A stretch of 64,000 bases of DNA from NCBI RefSeq assembly GCF_014529535.1, contig NW_023503632.1, forward strand, positions 930,001 to 994,000, in the 5' to 3' direction. Every line of letters begins with the position of its first letter. Within the stretch, counting starts at the first letter, position 1. Of this stretch, positions 24,223-37,000 are shown one piece after another. The position numbers and the translations under genes were made by a program. Source of the DNA: Bradysia coprophila. Taxonomy: Eukaryota; Arthropoda; Insecta; Diptera; Sciaridae. The notes under the pieces were generated by a model. The model saw only the letters and a list, made by a program, of their open reading frames with translations. It was not told the origin of the DNA and ran no database searches.

Positions 24223-27200
24223 TCAGTTGACAAGTTCCACGGAAACGAATTGCTTTAACCTCTCCAAATACTGACTGTACATTTCTACATCATTGTGACC
24301 AGCGCCCTATTAGAATTAGACATTAGAAAAATCGGATTGATTTGACTTCCGTTGAAGTTTACCTCAACCCATAGCGGCTCAACCGCTCGTGGACATTTTT
24401 CGTATATCGTTACGCCATGGCTGAAATCGATTACTTCGTCTTCTGTACCATGAATCACCAACACCGGCGACGTAACTTTCGGAACTTTGTCGATACTACA
24501 ATGGAACGACACTGAACAACCATCCGTTCATTATAAAATGAGAAAACTCAAAATTACCTAGGGAATGCATCAAAAAACCATGTTCGTTGCGTGGCTGGAA
24601 AAGCAACTCGCATGCCAGACATTAACGGTGAATGCAGTATTACGGCTCCGACCTGATAACGACTGCTAAAGTCAACGGTCGGTACCGTTCCTATACTTTG
24701 TCCATAAAGAATGATATTTTCCGGGCTAATACCGTAACGGGTGCGCAGAGCATGCCAGGCCGCATCAATGTCGGCATATAAATTTTTTTCGGTTGGTTTG
24801 CCTGTGCTCATTCCATATCCCGAATAATCGTAGCTGAATATGTTGCAGTTGATGCGCTGGCCGAGTCCAATGAAGAAGCTTGTCATCTGCCCCAGGTCTA
24901 CGGCATTGCCATGTGAAAATAGTATTGTGAACCTAGTGGAAAGCGAAATATGTAGGAATCAAATGAGATGGTCGATTTGTGTTGTGTTAGTCACATTTGT
25001 GGTCACTACAGACTACAATGCAGAAGAACAAGAGTTCTCGATTTTCTCGAATCTTCCGAATTAAATGATTTTCTTGGGTGTTTGAACCGGTAACGGTAAA
25101 GACCGATTTTAGTGTAAATCAAAAAGTGAAATATCTCCGTCAAAACTGAATATTTTTTTATGGTTTCGACAGAATCTGAAAGGTCGGCTTAGTACCTACA
25201 ATCGCTAGAACAACTTTTCTTGGAAATGTACAATGGTCTGAGTTATCCTGGGTTCCCTGAAAAGTGTACCCGAAAAACCGCTAACTTTGAACTCAAATTC
25301 CCTGGCTCTTTCTAAATCAAATTTGACGTTAGGGTTCGCGTTGGAAAACTGGTGACTAGTACTTTCAAATCTAGCCGGCAGAGCATGTACGTTGTAAATG
25401 GAATGTGAGACAGATCGCTAAGAAGCACCACCACTTCACACAGACTTATATGTTATTGATCATTGTAACCGAATATATTACTAGGGCCAAGTGCCTTTCA
25501 ATGATCTCCCACAATATGACTATAAGTCTAAGTACTCCCAAGTGCGCCCAACGCTAGAACTCAAGGCTGACGTGAGCTTTGATCAGGTTTTTTGTGACAC
25601 TTATTTTGTATTTATGGAAAGTTGAAGGACTCTACAGGTCAGTTCCTGACATCTCATCACTTCCCAGTGTCCATCTCGCTCCCAACCCTACACCTCAAGG
25701 ATGACATCAACTTACAACAGTTTTGGATTGGACTTCTCCAATTTGACCACCAAAACTGCAAGATTTGGTAACGTGCAAAAGCTGCAAAACGTCAAATTTG
25801 ATTTGGAAATGGCCAGTGAAATTGAATTCAAAGTTATCGGTTTTCCCGGTACAATTTTCATGGAACCCAGGATAACTCAGTACATTTTTCTCAAAAAAGT
25901 TGTTCTAGCGATTATAGGTATTGAGCCGACCTTTCAGATTCTGGTCCAACGATCAAAAAATATTAAGTTTTGACAGACATAGATATTTCACTTTTAAGTT
26001 TTACCTTAAAACCGGTTTTTACCGTTATTTACCGGTTCAAAACACCCAAGACAAAAATTTAATTCGGAAAGTTTCGCATCGTATCCCGTCGTCAGAAATC
26101 AAAAAATTTCCAAATCGAGCAGGATAAGATAAGAACCCGGACTAATTGGGATTTAAGAGTTTTAAGATGAAACACAGAAGTTGAAGTTGGGAATGTTATT
26201 GAATTGAAGAGATTTATATTTGTAACACCGTGACACAGCCCCAGAGAAGCTGTTTTCCTTAAGGCCAGATCATGGCTCTTTATTCATTTGCGATGTACGA
26301 GACTATGAACTGGCCTTAACATGCGCAAAACAATGTGAAATCCGACATGTCATTACACAACATTCAAGCACGACGAGCTAAATACGAGTTGTTAAGTACG
26401 GAAGCAATTTAACACGATTTCGTCAAGTGAATATTTACTCACGCAAAATGAATTTTTGCGCACTGCGGTATTCTTGCTAAACCTGTCTTAATCTTAAAAT
26501 TTTTCCGGAAACTTATATACCGGAATCTAGATGGTTGTGTAATACAAAGTGTATTATTGCAACCTAAACACCACCCAAAGAATCGAGAGAGCGAAAAAAA
26601 AAATAATTTCAAATGAAAAAACGAATTTTGTCAAATTCGATTGGTTGACAAAAACCATCGGCCTATTATTTTGTGAAGAACAACAACGCGTTATAACTTA
26701 AGGTCATCTCCAGTCATAATACAAAACATTTCTCAACGAAATATTGTTTTTTTTTTCGAATTCTCTGATGGTTTACCTTCGAATTACGGTTTAATGTCAC
26801 AATTCGGTTGAATTGCGTGGTCTGAATTCATTTCCTTTTGTTTGTAGTGTTTGAAGCTTTTATTTTTACTAATTATTTGTTTTGATCACAAACAAATGAT
26901 AACAAATTTTCAAAGCACACAAACGGAATGAATAGACTATTGCACCGCATAAGTGTATATTTAGTATAATGTAACCGACGAAATGGATGGTGTGGTGATG
27001 TATTCTTAGAATATGGGATGACCTTTTTTTCATTCATTTTGAACGTCGATTTAGCCGGAAGTAGATAATTGAACGTAGTCACACTATATATTTATGAACT
27101 CGATGGGGGTGCGAGTGGAATGTATTTTTCCATTTTCAATAAACACCAGTGTGGCGAAGGCGAATGAATTGACGAAAAACGAAATGTTTTTCTCAATTAA

Positions 27201-27759
27201 AATTTGGGTGCCGTTTTACGGTTATTTGGCTGTTGTTGTTGTTGAAGTTAATAAAATATGAGTCACTAACTCGTTCACGTTTGTGATGTCGGAGGAAAAC
27301 AAACCGATTCGATCGGTTCCCAAGACAAGATAAAGAAAACTGTTTAGGCAAAAACACACTCACCTAGCATTCGTACTGCAACGGACAAACAGGCAAGCGA
27401 TTCGATTTCCTCTGCTGGATCGCACAAAAAACGATTCAAACAGTTCCTTTTCACGATCACCGTACTGCCAATCAGCCTTTTCCAGTAGAGTCATTTTGAA
27501 TTTCGTGCTACTAGTTTCATCAGCCTTTAAATCGTACGAACATTCCGGTGGTAGAAACGCTAATTTCGAAGCTAAAGAAACGACACGAAATTCCGATAAG
27601 CATTTCGATCACACATCGATACGTAAATGAAAAGTTTATTTTTTTTCGCAAAGTTGAACAGCAGAAGAAAAAGAAACAACAGAAAAACAAACCTATTTTG
27701 CCTGGGAACGGCGGACAACAGAATAGACAACATAGTTCACTTAAATTTAATCCATTCAT
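24223..27759 (-). CDS. Alpha/beta hydrolase domain protein 17 (ABHD17-like depalmitoylase)
   Basis: Five coding exons on the minus strand (27759-27693, 27571-27364, 24932-24558, 24495-24363 and 24306-24223) encode 288 residues, the usual size for ABHD17B. The family removes palmitate from membrane-bound proteins such as Ras and synaptic scaffolds. The N-terminus [20 protein letters not shown] carries the cysteine cluster that is itself palmitoylated and anchors the enzyme. The nucleophile Ser is in GQSIGT, the acid in [10 protein letters not shown] and the His in GAGHND. Conservation with animal orthologues is high throughout. Intron 2 (about 2.4 kb) contains an inverted-repeat element. The stop is TGA followed by C, and the same exon stays open beyond it to a GTAAGT donor at 24182, joining in frame to the exon at 23522. 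Confidence 0.93.
25085..26125. mobile_element. Long inverted-repeat element in ABHD17 intron 2
   Basis: The block around GTAACGGTAAAGACCGATTT, TCTCCGTCAAAACTG and CTAGAACAACTTTTCTTGG at 25085-25300 is inverted at about 25820-26040. A shorter relative lies at 62112-62640. No transposase frame was recognised. Confidence 0.6.
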
Positions 27760-30700
27760 TGTAAAATGCAATTGTAAATGGCACAAACTATGAACAAAAC
27801 AATTTGATCTACGTGTGGAAGCGACAATTCAATAAATAAACAGATTTTTCTACTAATTTGTGTGTACCACTTTGTTGTGATTATTTGGATTGAAATTAAA
27901 TTTTACGCCATGACAGTTGAACAGTGTTGCAGTCGATTTTTATTCAGTTACCGATGTTTCAGCGTTCTCAGCTTTAATTCCAAAAAATGTTGACAAAAAT
28001 GTTTCTTTGTGTCACAGAAAAAAAAAATTGGGAGCAGTATAAGCAATAAACCAGGTATGGTCTGTCCATACAAGCCGGAGGAAATAGCGATTTCATATAA
28101 AAAAACTCACCTTTCAATGATTTTCATTGAGAGGTGAGTTTGTTTGTATGAAATCGCAATTTCCTCCGCTCCATACAAATTTTGACATTAGACCATACCT
28201 ATCCCAACCATAAAAATACGATCTATAAATGAATATGTTCGGAACTTGACAGTAGAGTTCCGATTATATCGGATTAAATTCAGAACTTGTCTTGTCAGGT
28301 ATAGAGCATAAGCACTAGGGAGAGGCAGTCTCGTTTCAGCCGTCGGCCGGTGAGGACTTGCGGCCCTTGGTGAATACTTCGGGTTCCCAGGTTTCCTCAG
28401 TGGAGTGTCGTATGTTTGAGCCAGTCTTGGGGACTGGAGCGAGCTCAAATTGTGATGTAGTCATGGTTAGCCCGCCACCTTAATGGGCCGTGAAGTGAAC
28501 GTGTTTTGTGAATTAGACTTTGGTTATCCTACCATCTAAAAGGAAAATACGTGAAAGACAAATAATTTAGACTTTTGTTTTACAAAATGGTGGTGACGCC
28601 ATCTTAAATTTTGTGAAAATTTGTACGCGTGATCGACATTAGCGCGTACGATATCTTAGACTTTTTGTAAATTGACCTGGCTGATAACGGATCAGTAGAT
28701 CCACGCCACAAGGAAGGGGCTTCGCCCTGCGAGACAACAACAACAACAGCACTAGGGTGTAATTTTTTAGAAATAATATACCACCCAGTGGGTGCTCTGA
28801 CCTGCTCTGACTCCGGGGAGTGTGGGATATTGGGCTCAATGAGGTGTTTTTCTGGTCCGGAAGGCTTAAATATTGGACCCATATCTTTTTTTAGAATTTA
28901 AAAAAATAGTTTAGGCATGGGGAGCGAGGCGTTTGTACAAATGTACGAAAGCGTTTGTTAGAAGAGAGGAGAATGATGGTGTATATCTTTTTTACTCTTC
29001 GCTTTCGTCGGACCCACATACGTTAGAATATATTATTTGGCGAATCTAGTAATCCAGAAGCGTATGTAGGGTGCTAGGAAGAAATTAGTTTTCTTCAGTC
29101 GATCGCTTCGGACACTTTACAAGAAATTTTCTTAATTTTGTTGTTACTGTTTTGAAAATCAACAACATTCACCTTTTTTAACTCATCCACAAGCCCAGAT
29201 AACATGGATGGTGTAGAGTTGGCCGACGATGGAGTGGGCACACTATTGGAAATGGAAAAAATTGGAATGGGCACAATATCAAAACAAATAAAAAATGATC
29301 AGAACTGGCCGGAACACAACCGGAATTATGACACGATCGGAATTAGTATAAGCCAATAGATTCGGGGAACACGGATGACGATCGGAATTGAGAACACGTT
29401 CGGAATTCGACATACGATCTGAGTTGGAAACGATCGGAAATATTAAACAAAAGGAATTAAAAATGAATGAAAAACGACTGGAATTTTATGGATGTAATCA
29501 GAGTGTTAGAGGTAAAATTCGTGAAATATTGGAGCTGAACGCGCTCGAATTCGAGAGTGTTGCTGAAGTTTAAAGTGGAAGAAGTCTGGAATGGGTTATT
29601 TATCGCCAAGTCATTGTTTGTTGGTTTTAGCCAAAGTATATAAACAATAGATCATTGTCAAATAGCGCTTTCTTCTCTCAAGAAGTGTCAAATGAGTTGT
29701 CAATTTCACAAAGATAACCTTAAAAGATGTTTCGTTCACACAGCTGCCCCCTGAAATGTCTGAAAATTTGTGTGGCATCTCACCCCCAATACTTTTTTGT
29801 TCGACTTGAGGCTAGCTTTGGAAATTGACAACTTATTTGACAGCTCAAACGACATTAACAATAAGGGAACAGCTGCGAGGCTTCATCAACTTTTGTTTTA
29901 TAACGAAAACAAACTGTCAAACATTTCTCCAGTCAGTGAGACAATAAATAGATTAGGATTGGGTTGTTCGGATTGTTCTGTATGTGAAATTAAGTTTCTC
30001 TATGTTGAGCACAATGCAATTTCAAATATGTGCCCAAGGCCTTTAATTTGCAGAGAGATGCTAATATGACGACTGAGCACGACATAGTAAAGTTAACCAG
30101 GCAGGAGCGCTTGTTTGACTAGGGACCTGAATAATCTGAATAATTCCGAATAGTGGGAATATGTTTTGAGGGAGAATTCAATACATTTTCTCTCTACCAA
30201 ATTCAAAATCAATCGACATATTCCCTCTATCCGTGGAAACGATCAAGTCATATTATCATCTCTCTGTTAATTTGTCCTAGGTGAAGACCTTTTTCTAATT
30301 TAAAAAACAAAATGAAGTTGCCAGCAACGTTTGGTAACGTGTAAAAAACAGAGAATGGTGGGATTCGCCTGCTGCTGGGATAGAGTGCGACATGGAACTA
30401 ATGGGAGGAAATTGCATGTAAACTTCAGACCATGTGTCAATGTGTCAAAAATGTATGTCAAAGTGAGAGAATTGTCTCTCAGACGTACATACCAATATAT
30501 CTTACTTATTCTTGTAAAAAAACGAAAATCAAACCCCACTCGAACCCGGTGGCGATCAACTTGTTCGGACGAACAAATTCCATAATCTATAGATTTGGAT
30601 TTTGTTCATCTCACTTGTTGTATTAAGTTTCTTACCGTGTTGTTCGAGGTGTTGTTTCCAAAAACTGTTTCTTTGTTTCTAATGCAGCAACCTGTTAAAT

Positions 30701-31068
30701 GAATTGGAAAACAAAAAATTCATTGAATTCCTGATGAAGGACATAAACTAAGTCCGAAATATCTCTAGAATCGCAGTCTTTCAATTTCATCATCTCTTGC
30801 CGCATAAGACCAAGAAACAAAGAAAAACATTTGTTCTTCGCACCACACGAAAGTTTGTCGCGCAGCATTGAAAAGTGTTGCCAAATGTTACCACTGTCAA
30901 TATGGTCAATATGTGATTGAAAAACTTTTGCACCGAACTGGCACGCACAGCAAACTTCACTTCATTAATATTTAAAGGTCTGTCTAACTGTGATTATTTT
31001 GATGCAATTCAAGTTCAGTTTATGAGTTCCATTCAAAGAAACCCACAAAATTTGCAATCATTTTTACC
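27760..31068. other. Spacer between ABHD17 and Nedd1
   Basis: Contains a hairpin MITE at 28053-28200 (ends AGGTATGGTCT and AGACCATACCT) and a GC-richer block at about 28320-28880 whose sequence (repeated CAA triplets, CCGGGGAGTGTGGG) looks like degenerate retroelement DNA without an intact frame. A stretch at 29250-29450 has recurring ATCGGAATT words. No supported gene. Confidence 0.5.
28053..28200. repeat. Hairpin MITE
   Basis: AGGTATGGTCTGTCCATACA and its approximate complement bound 148 bp; internal GGAGGAAAT and GATTTCATA blocks are mirrored around CTCACCTTTCAATGATTTTC. Confidence 0.6.
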
Positions 31069-34000
31069 ATGTCGCACCTGCTAACATCGGGAAAGGATAT
31101 CCAGTTGCATTCATTGCCATCGTTGAATTCCAAATTTACCTACAAATATGTGGCAGAGCCGCGAAAGTTTTCCATCTTTCCCAACGACAATATCATTGTT
31201 TCGATTTATCGCGACAACCGGATCGACCTACTACATGCATTCCAAAACAGTGCGGGTAATGAGACGATCAAACGACTGAAAAAGCTGAAATTGGATGGGG
31301 TAAGATGTGCGAATGTATTGCAACATGATGGAAAGTATGAGATTGCGATGGGGCTCACGAATGGCAACATCGAATTTGTCGATTTTAACACGAAGACAAT
31401 GTTGGAGAAGAAATTTGCGGCTGGTACGGCGGAAGGGATTTTAGTTTTTGGGTTCGTTTGTGTAACTTTGCTATTCTGTTCCCATAGATGTGTTCGGAAA
31501 CAGCGTCGAGAACATTGACTTCAACAAAGACTATGACATCTTGGCTAGTACGTTTCAAAGTGGTGAACTTCAACTGTTCAACATGAAGAGTTTTCGCAAA
31601 TTGCAGCGCTACAGACTGGATATGAAGTAAGTTTTTTTCGAACGATTTTTTCATTTTCCTGTTAAGCCAAGTGTACAACCAGCCGGTGAAATGAAATTTT
31701 GATACAAAATGTATGGGCCATCTGTCAAAAATGTTCAGCTCGAGTGGAGAAGTGTATGGGAATTTCACTTTATGCGCAAATAGGTGTCCGACGGATAGCA
31801 AGTCTCTACGTGATCAATTGTGAACCCCTTCCAACATTTTTCAATTTTATTTTCGACTCAGTTCGCTACAAATTCACCGTATGCTTTGCACAACTTCTCC
31901 AAGCCGTTGGCCAAGTTTTCTTCGTTGTGAAATCCGATGGTGATTCGCAAGCAATTTTTGAATTTACCATCCGACGAAAATGTGTCTCCGGCTATTGCCA
32001 CCACTTTGTATTTCTCCATACAAAAGCGATTCAAATCGGCTGCCACAACATCAGCCGGAAATGTGACCCAAATGAAAAATCCCCCTTCCGGCTCAATGAA
32101 CGTACAGTTCTTCGGCAGATTTTCACGGAGCACTTTGCATGCAATTGCCATACGTTCCTTTTACAAAAAGCCACCCAGTCAAAGATGATCACTTAAAGTT
32201 GTTGCTTTTTTCCCCTTACCTTGTACTTATTCCGAGACATGTCCAGGTGCTTCTTCGCTAAGCCAAGTTCAATCAAGCTGGCCACAATTCCAGAAGTGTA
32301 ATTATTTGTTGCGCCTCCACTTCGCATGATGCCACTGCAATTTTAACTGTCAGAATCAGAATTTCATTGATCCGACTGAGAAAACCTTTCATCGAATAAC
32401 CGTGCACATCTTGATGGACACTCCATCCAACCGACACGAGCCCCAGGCGATAGGATTTTGGAGAAAGACCCATTCGATATAACGTGACCTTTGTAGTCGG
32501 CATCATTGCGGTCATCATAGGCGTACAATCGTTTCGGCGGTGAATCCATTCCGTAGTACAGTGTGTTGTATACGTCGTCGCAAGCTATGAGAAAATCGTT
32601 TTTGCGACTCAGCGTGACCAATTGTTTGCATAATTCTGGAAGTATTGTAGGATATGACGATGGGTTTACGGGCTTCTTATTGACTGCTCGCATTACCTTC
32701 CGAATATAGCAATCCGGTTGGATTGTGAAACACCGGTATTGTGTAGTACATTCCCCAAAACATTTTCGTTTTTGACTCAAATCTATATTGAGCGGTTAGC
32801 TTCCTTAAGGCTTCAATATCGATGCCGTTTTTGGTCAACGGAACTACAAATGCGAAATCGGAAATGTGAAATTTTATCAATTCAAAAGTCGCCTTGTTAC
32901 CATACCCGTCACGATCTTCATCGTGGTGAACTGAGACATGGCAGAAAGTGCAATCATGTACGTAACTTCATCCACGAATATCACGCCACTGAAGTCAATT
33001 AAAGTTGACAAAATCAAATGCAATCCCTGGGTCGCTCCAGTCGTTATGATGATGTCCTCACTATTGTGTGACAAGATGAGAAATTTGATAGAAATAGGCG
33101 GAACAGTAAACGCTGACTATATTACAGCTGGCCTCACTACTCACCCGTAGACTTTTTCCTTGTATTCTTCCGTAAGATACTTAGCGAATGAGTCTCTAAT
33201 GTCAAACCTCCCGATGGCTGGCCCATATTGAAACAATGTCGATTTGCTAGCCAATTCAAGACTCTGAAATGACGCTGCCCAGAATCAGTCCCGCATTTCT
33301 CTTTCAATTTGTTTTCCGCACACACACTTACCATACGATGCTTTGTCGCTTCATTGAATATTTCGCAACAATTGGCCAGTAGATCGGGACCCGGCGCACC
33401 AACTGACAAATTGATGATGTTATTGTCGTACACATTGTACAATCCGAAATCGAAAAGATGAGTGGATGTCTGTTGGTAGCGTTCTGAGTAATCGTTCTGC
33501 GACATTGTTCAGATTGAGAGCTTTCCAATGAAGTGAACTGTTGGAGCTATTGTTTTGATGAACGTAACTAAACTGAGCTACAATTGAAGAATTGAAATGA
33601 ACTTATCTCAGTATCATGTGTTTTCTGTAAACACAACAATGATGTACATGCAGCTGGGTATCGTTGATCTTTTGTTTTCATTTGTAAGCATTCGTAAATT
33701 CGCCAGTTCTTGTTCTTAGAATAGAAATCATAGGTGCGCCCTGGCTGGATAGTTTGACACGGTGAATATCGTCAGGAACGATATTATCGTCCGAGAAAAC
33801 GACAAAATCGTTCAAATCGTTCCTGACGACATTGACCTTTCTACACGGTCCCTATCCGAACTGATAAAAATTGAACAGAATGAAACTATGATTGCGAATC
33901 CATGTAATCTTGACGCATTTCGGATATTCTAATCGAACTTCTGTCATTTTGAAATTCGTAGTCTACGCTTCGTTGTCGTATGGGTCCGTAAAATTACCAA

Positions 34001-37000
34001 CGGCCAACGATTCTTTTTTCGTAAAGCAATTGACATTTCTTTAATTAAACTCTCAATTGTCTGTTTTAAAAGTGTATGTATGTGTGAGTGTACGTAAAAC
34101 ATCGTCATGGGATCAACGATCAACTAGTCAAAATAAACACATCGATGACCGATGCGATGTCTTATCTTAAGAGAACGGTCATTGAACAATTTTATCATTC
34201 AAACCGTTCAGTAGTTAGTCTGATGAGCGCTGGATTACTTTATGTAAGAGCAAAACTTTGATCTTGCCTCTTTGTTTGCATCTTTAATATTCTACATAAA
34301 TGATACTACACGAATATTGAAACTGAAACTCGATAAGATTCCTTGCATTTGGTTAGTTTGCTTCAATTTGTGGTTAGGTGAAGCACAAAATAGTCTCGAA
34401 CTGAAGAGAAGTTCAGTCGAGATAGCTGTTATACAATGGCATGACCAAGGTTTTATATGACGAGGTTACGCCGATCGCCATTTTTCCACTGGGGCCGTAT
34501 CGGCAATTCAAACTGAATTTCAATTCAAAATTTTAACTGAACTGAAATCGCGCTAGAATTTTGTATGGAAATTACAGGAAAGTTCAGTGGATTTTTACGA
34601 TAACGACCCCAGTTATCGGTGTAACCTTATCATATAATATCATATTGCGTATGACCGGCAAAACGAATTCTTAAAGGAAGATTATTATTCTTGCAACAGA
34701 AAGCATGTCATGGTGTGACCATTTCATCTGTATATCTACACTGCCTTGCGTGCTCAGACAAAAAACGAAATTTTTCTTTTCCAAGCGAGTAGCTACAACC
34801 TAGTCTTTGATACAAAATCTTTTACTTCGTTTGTTTTAGCAAACATTTTCCTCGAAGACATCAACGTCGAGCTCTTCTTTGTCGCCGGTTGTAGATAATA
34901 GATGGCCAGCCTTTTCTCAATAGTTTTCAAACTATTTGAAATATGCTATCAATGTTTGCTATCCGTAAAGCTGGAAACACACGAGCAACTTTGAGTTGAA
35001 GGGATCGACAATTATGTTGGATTCTACATTGTTTAGCCTGTGGTAAATAACGGTTTACAATGGGAAAAGCAGCATAATTGCCGATCCCATCAACGCTAAA
35101 TTGCTCGTGGGTTTTCGGCCTAACTATAAATACTCTGGGAAATTCTCTTCTTCTTCTTCTTTTTCAGCCTGTTTCTATCCACTGCTGGATGTAGGCCTCT
35201 CCAACTTCTTTCCATCTTGTACGATCCATTGCCATTTGCTGCCAGTTTGTACCTGCAATATTCTTAATTCCGTGTGTCCATCTCTCTGGTGGTCTACTTA
35301 TAGCTCGTCTTTTATATGGTCGCCAGTTTTTGGTCCAACGTTCGTCTGTCCTTCTTGCAATATGTCCCACCCAGCTCCATTTCAGAGATGCTATTCTTTC
35401 CATGACATCAACGACCCTGGTCTGTTGTCAAATCCATTGATTCGTCATTCTGTCTCTTGAGTGTTATTCCAAGCATACTCCGTTCCATGGCTCTTTGTGC
35501 CACTCTCAATTTATCTTCGGATGCTTTTGTTAAAGTTAACGTTTCCGCTCCATAAGTGAGCACTGGAAGGACACAAGTGTCGAAAACTTTGCGTTTCAGA
35601 CTATTATTCATTTTGCTTTTGAAAATTAGTCTGAGTTTTCCGAACGCTGCCCATGCAAGACCAATCCTACGTCTTATTTCTGCAGTTTGGTTGTCCAGAC
35701 CTAACTTCAGTTTATGTCCTAGATATACATAGCTGTCGACTCGTTCAATGACAGTGTCACCAATTTTGATCCCTCTATCGTCCCCGATGTTGGTCATGAC
35801 TTTTGTTTTCGATAAGTTCATCTTGAGGCCAACTTTGCTTGCTTCTTCACTTAACTGTTGTAGCATAAGCTGAGCCTGACCTAGATTCGCTACTATCGGT
35901 ACAATGTCATCAGCGAAGCGGAGATTGCTCAGGTACTCTCCATTTATCTTTATTCCCATTTTACTCCAGTTTAACTTCCTAAAAACACTCTGCAGAATCG
36001 CCGTGAATAATTTCGGTGAAATGGTGTCACCCTGCCTTACACCTCGGCCAATTCTGAATTTCTCCGTGCTCTTATGAAGTTTTATACATGAAGTAGTATT
36101 TTTGTACACATATCGAATTGTGTTGGAGTACCTTGAGTCTACTCTACATTCGTCTAATGCGTCCAATATCGACCATGTTTCCACTGAATCGAAAGCTTTT
36201 TCGAAGTCTATGAATAGCAAGACCATGTCGATGTTGTATTCACGACACTTCTCAATAAGCGTTCTCATCACCTGCAAATGGTCGTTTGTGCTGAAACCAG
36301 ATCTGAAAGCAGCTTGTTCAACAGGTTGGTAGAAGTCGAACTTGTTAGTGTTCCTCTTCGTAATGATTTTCATAAACAACTTGTAGAGTGTTGACAATAG
36401 GCTTATGGGTCGGTAATTTTCCAGCTTTGTTATGTCTCCTTTTTTATGCAGCAATGTAATTACCGCATTTTCCCAGGCTTCTGGTACTTCTTCCCATTGG
36501 AGACATTGATTAAACAAAGCCGTGATTGCCTTTAATAAGGAGTCTCCACCTAGTTTAATGGCTTCCACTGGAACACCATCTTCTCCGGGAGACTTTTTGT
36601 TTTTCATCTCGGCTACTGCGGCCTTGACTTCGTCAACAGTTATGTGGGAAATTCAGCGAAGGAAAATGGGTTCTGCATGTCGGGTGTATCAATTTTCTCG
36701 AGAGTATAATTGTTGTATAAATGGTGAGACGTGCCACGATTTCCTTTAAGTAAATTTCATTGCCATTTTAAATGGATTGGACCAATACAAAAAGTAAAAA
36801 TTTCTTTCTTTTACAGGTCAGACATTGTTCGTTTCCATCCATCCAATCCACATCTACTCGCAATCAGTTCACTTGGTGGCTCGTTAAACGTTTTAAATGT
36901 GAACCTGAAGCGAACAATGTACTCCATAGGAAAGGCTCATAAGAACTATAGTGCCGACATTGCCTGGTTGCCATCATCCCAATCCATATTGTATTCAGTA

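Noticed and set aside
28188-28882. Overlapping minus-strand frames that look proline-rich
   Set aside because: GC-richer degenerate repeat DNA; none of the frames resembles a protein and several overlap in different frames.
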